From contig NZ_QFZQ01000010.1 of the NCBI RefSeq assembly GCF_003171675.1, positions 62,001 through 126,000 of the forward strand: a stretch of DNA of 64,000 nt. The letters are read 5' to 3'. The DNA is from Reichenbachiella versicolor (GTDB lineage Bacteria > Bacteroidota > Bacteroidia > Cytophagales > Cyclobacteriaceae). Of this stretch, positions 61,972-64,000 are shown one piece after another. Both the position numbers and the translations under genes were made by a program. The notes under the pieces were generated by a model, which made no database searches, was not told the DNA's origin, and saw only the letters and a program-made list of their open reading frames with translations. Position 1 is the first letter of the stretch. Each line of letters starts with the position of its first letter.

Positions 61972-63351
61972 TTAGTAAGCATTTTCTCTATTAAATAAAA
62001 TAGACCAGGCAGTTAGAAATACAATTTTAATATCAAACCAAAGACTCCAGTTTTTAACATAGAATCTATCTAGTTTGACCCGACCATACATATCACTAAA
62101 CCTAGCTGTTTCTCCTCTGTAACCTTTAGCCTGAGCCAATCCTGTTACACCTGGTTTTACTGCATGACGTTGGATAAAACGATCAATTTGTGGAGAAAAC
62201 TCGTTATTTAATTTTATAGGATGAGGTCTTGGTCCAACAACAGACATATCTCCTAAAAAAACATTTATGAATTGTGGTAACTCATCTAAACTCGTTTTCC
62301 TCAAAAATGCTCCAACCTTCGTTACTCTAGCGTCATTCTTTGTTGCTTGCTTTGAATCTGACTCCTTGTTGACTACCATACTTCGAAACTTCCAACATGG
62401 AAAAAATTGATTTGATCTTCCATGCCTATTTTGGACAAAGAAAACAGGACCTGAAGATTCGATTTTTATAATTAAACCAATTAAAGGCACTAACCAAGAC
62501 AATAAGAAAATCATTACCAAACTTGAGAAAATGATATCAAAAGTCCTTTTAATGAACCTATTATACATTTGATCCAAAGGAATTGAACTTACATCCAGTA
62601 CTGGAATACTTCCATATCTTTGAATCTCTAGGCGTCTATTTGATATTTTACTAAAATCTGAAAGCAGTTTAATCTTAATTAAATGATTTTCAGCAAAATC
62701 AACCAATTTCTTTACGTCCTCATCAAATAGTTTTGGCAAGGCGCAAAAAATTACATCAACAGCATTTTCCTTACAATAGTACTCTACATCATCAATTGAT
62801 CCTGTCACAGCCTCCTGATTAGGATTATGGTCAAAAAAACCTTTGAATATATACCCTATCTCTGGATTAGAACTAAAGTGTCTCTTAAGACTTCTACCTA
62901 TTGGTCCAAAACCAACAATGATAACATTTCGAATATTATATCCTTTCGTTCTATAAAAACGAAGGATATGCATGAATCCAATTCTCCAACTAAGTACAAA
63001 GAATGAGAAAATTAAATACGTATAGAAAAGATGCTCTCTGGAATAAAAATAGGCTCTAGTCGTAGCCCACATAGTGAAAACAACTGCTAGATTGATAGTT
63101 AATCCAAGTAGAATCTGTGAAACATAGTCAATTACACTTGTCTCGCGATCTACGTATCCTAGTCTTGTAAAAAAGAAGATTGCAACCCAAGCAACATTCA
63201 AAAAGCCAAATAGAAATGGATAACTGTCCCCTTGAAACCACCAGGATTCAAAACGAACATAATTAGCCACAAAAAACCCAATGTTCAAAAACACAAGGTC
63301 TAAAAACAAAAATATAGCTGGGAAATATTTTGAAAATCTTCTTTTTTGCAT
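61972..63351 (-). CDS. undecaprenyl-phosphate sugar phosphotransferase, 459 aa
   Basis: Transfers a sugar-1-phosphate to the lipid carrier to start exopolysaccharide or O-antigen-like synthesis. Four membrane helices lie near the N terminus (about 10-125), followed by a CoA-binding-like Rossmann region (VIIVGFGPIGRSLKRH) and a fifth helix (near 275-295). The catalytic bacterial sugar transferase domain has FVQNRHGRSNQ, CWKFRSM, RKTSLDELPQFINV and MSVVGPRPHP. ATG at 63351 is preferred over a TTG at 63360. The neighbour fcl makes GDP-fucose for the same kind of glycan. Confidence 0.9.
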   Translation of the reverse strand: MQKRRFSKYFPAIFLFLDLVFLNIGFFVANYVRFESWWFQGDSYPFLFGFLNVAWVAIFFFTRLGYVDRETSVIDYVSQILLGLTINLAVVFTMWATTRAYFYSREHLFYTYLIFSFFVLSWRIGFMHILRFYRTKGYNIRNVIIVGFGPIGRSLKRHFSSNPEIGYIFKGFFDHNPNQEAVTGSIDDVEYYCKENAVDVIFCALPKLFDEDVKKLVDFAENHLIKIKLLSDFSKISNRRLEIQRYGSIPVLDVSSIPLDQMYNRFIKRTFDIIFSSLVMIFLLSWLVPLIGLIIKIESSGPVFFVQNRHGRSNQFFPCWKFRSMVVNKESDSKQATKNDARVTKVGAFLRKTSLDELPQFINVFLGDMSVVGPRPHPIKLNNEFSPQIDRFIQRHAVKPGVTGLAQAKGYRGETARFSDMYGRVKLDRFYVKNWSLWFDIKIVFLTAWSILFNRENAY

Positions 63352-63385
63352 GTCAAGCAATCCGATTGGCGAATTTACTTATTTA

Positions 63386-64000
63386 TCACCAATCAGATTT
63401 ATCTACTTCTGCGTAAACTTTCTTGATTCCCTCTTTTAAAGAAATCTTAGCTTTCCAACCTAGTTGGTTGATTCTTTCACTACTCATTAATTTCCTAGGC
63501 GTCCCATCTGGCTTAGAGGCATCAAATTTTAACTGCCCATCAAATTCAATCACTTCTTTAACTGTTTCTGCTAATTCTCGAATTGTTAGGTCTTTTCCAT
63601 ACCCTACATTCACAGTCTGTTTATCAGAGTAATTTTTCATCAAAAAGAAACAAGCTTCAGCTAAATCATCAACATATAAAAACTCTCTTAATACCGTTCC
63701 AGTCCCCCATACCTCAACTTCTGGCTTATCTTCAACTTTAGCAACATGGAATTTTCTAATCAATGCTGGAAGAACGTGTGAATTCTTAAGATCATAATTG
63801 TCATTAGGCCCATAAAGATTGGTTGGCATAGCACTGATAAAATCGGAGCCATATTGATCTCGATATGTTTCACAAAGTTTAATACCAGCAATTTTAGCGA
63901 TAGCGTATGGCTCATTTGTATATTCCAACGGTCCTGTCAAAAGACTATCCTCATGAATTGGCTGCTCCGCCAGCTTAGGATATATACACGAACTACCCAA
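63386..64000 (-). CDS. fcl: GDP-L-fucose synthase, C-terminal part (N terminus beyond the window)
   Basis: An NADPH-dependent short-chain epimerase-reductase that makes GDP-L-fucose from GDP-4-keto-6-deoxymannose. The visible 204 residues begin at LGSSCIYPK (the catalytic Ser segment) and include the Tyr-x3-Lys pair in [50 protein letters not shown] and [13 protein letters not shown]. About 105 N-terminal residues with the NADP-binding GxxGxxG lie past position 64000. It reads in the same direction as the sugar phosphotransferase, 34 bp upstream of it. Confidence 0.93.
   Translation of the reverse strand: MGSSCIYPKLAEQPIHEDSLLTGPLEYTNEPYAIAKIAGIKLCETYRDQYGSDFISAMPTNLYGPNDNYDLKNSHVLPALIRKFHVAKVEDKPEVEVWGTGTVLREFLYVDDLAEACFFLMKNYSDKQTVNVGYGKDLTIRELAETVKEVIEFDGQLKFDASKPDGTPRKLMSSERINQLGWKAKISLKEGIKKVYAEVDKSDW

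Overview
The window is chromosomal DNA from a member of the Bacteroidota, most likely a marine Cytophagales-type bacterium. This is inferred from the rimP-nusA-infB, purK-purE and split atpD-atpC gene sets, the DUF4783, DUF6029 and BT4734/VirE-type proteins, several promoters of the Bacteroidota form (-33 TTG / -7 TAnnTTTG) and the lack of Shine-Dalgarno sequences. No species can be named from the sequence alone.

Layout. (1) 1-985: chromosomal flank with a hypothetical gene and a DUF1330 gene. (2) 986-22330: an integrated element of about 21.3 kb. It lies between a perfect 20-bp direct repeat that copies the 3' end of a tRNA-Arg(ACG) gene. The tyrosine integrase gene is next to the tRNA, and candidate arm-type sites lie just inside both ends. 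No relaxase, conjugation or capsid gene is visible, so this is an integrative element without a recognisable transfer apparatus. (3) 22313-31895: tRNA-Arg, a small membrane protein, infB-nusA-rimP with a hairpin leader, a YfiR-type pseudo-kinase, dgt, a lipoprotein and an unknown gene. (4) 31906-49523: a glycosyltransferase, purEK, an ALDH7-type dehydrogenase, atpDC, recX, nadC, fabH between two OmpA/PD40 paralogues, a degenerate SRAP protein and a YheT-type hydrolase. (5) 49675-64000: pdhC, hslV, gcvT, comB, a two-component pair, pheS, a flavoprotein, a four-gene thiol-redox/envelope cluster, and the end of a polysaccharide locus (sugar-phosphate transferase, partial fcl).

Element cargo. The main find is a tightly packed five-gene operon at 2933-8805. 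It encodes a protein with two GHKL ATPase modules (Hsp90/MORC-like at the N terminus, histidine-kinase-like at the C terminus with a candidate phospho-His), a receiver-domain protein, an HNH endonuclease, a TaqI-class adenine methyltransferase and a four-helix membrane protein. I do not recognise this combination as a named defence system. It reads as restriction-modification wired to a two-component relay, possibly with a membrane effector. Three unknown genes follow it. The second notable module is replicative: a BT4734/VirE primase-helicase preceded by short TGTAATGG repeats and followed by a 457-residue protein that carries family-A DNA polymerase motifs A, B and C without an exonuclease domain. 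Further right are a secreted MORN-type protein, a 114-nt structured intergenic element, a RadC-like protein, and a serine recombinase with a 28-bp dyad upstream that looks like a crossover site.

Other points worth attention are an SRAP protein that has lost its catalytic residues, an intrinsic-terminator-like hairpin between the rimP promoter and the rimP start codon, a histidine-kinase-like protein that stops after the phospho-acceptor helix region, a very short ATP synthase epsilon subunit, and a dispersed 20-bp intergenic repeat. All functions are read from motifs. No database search was run.
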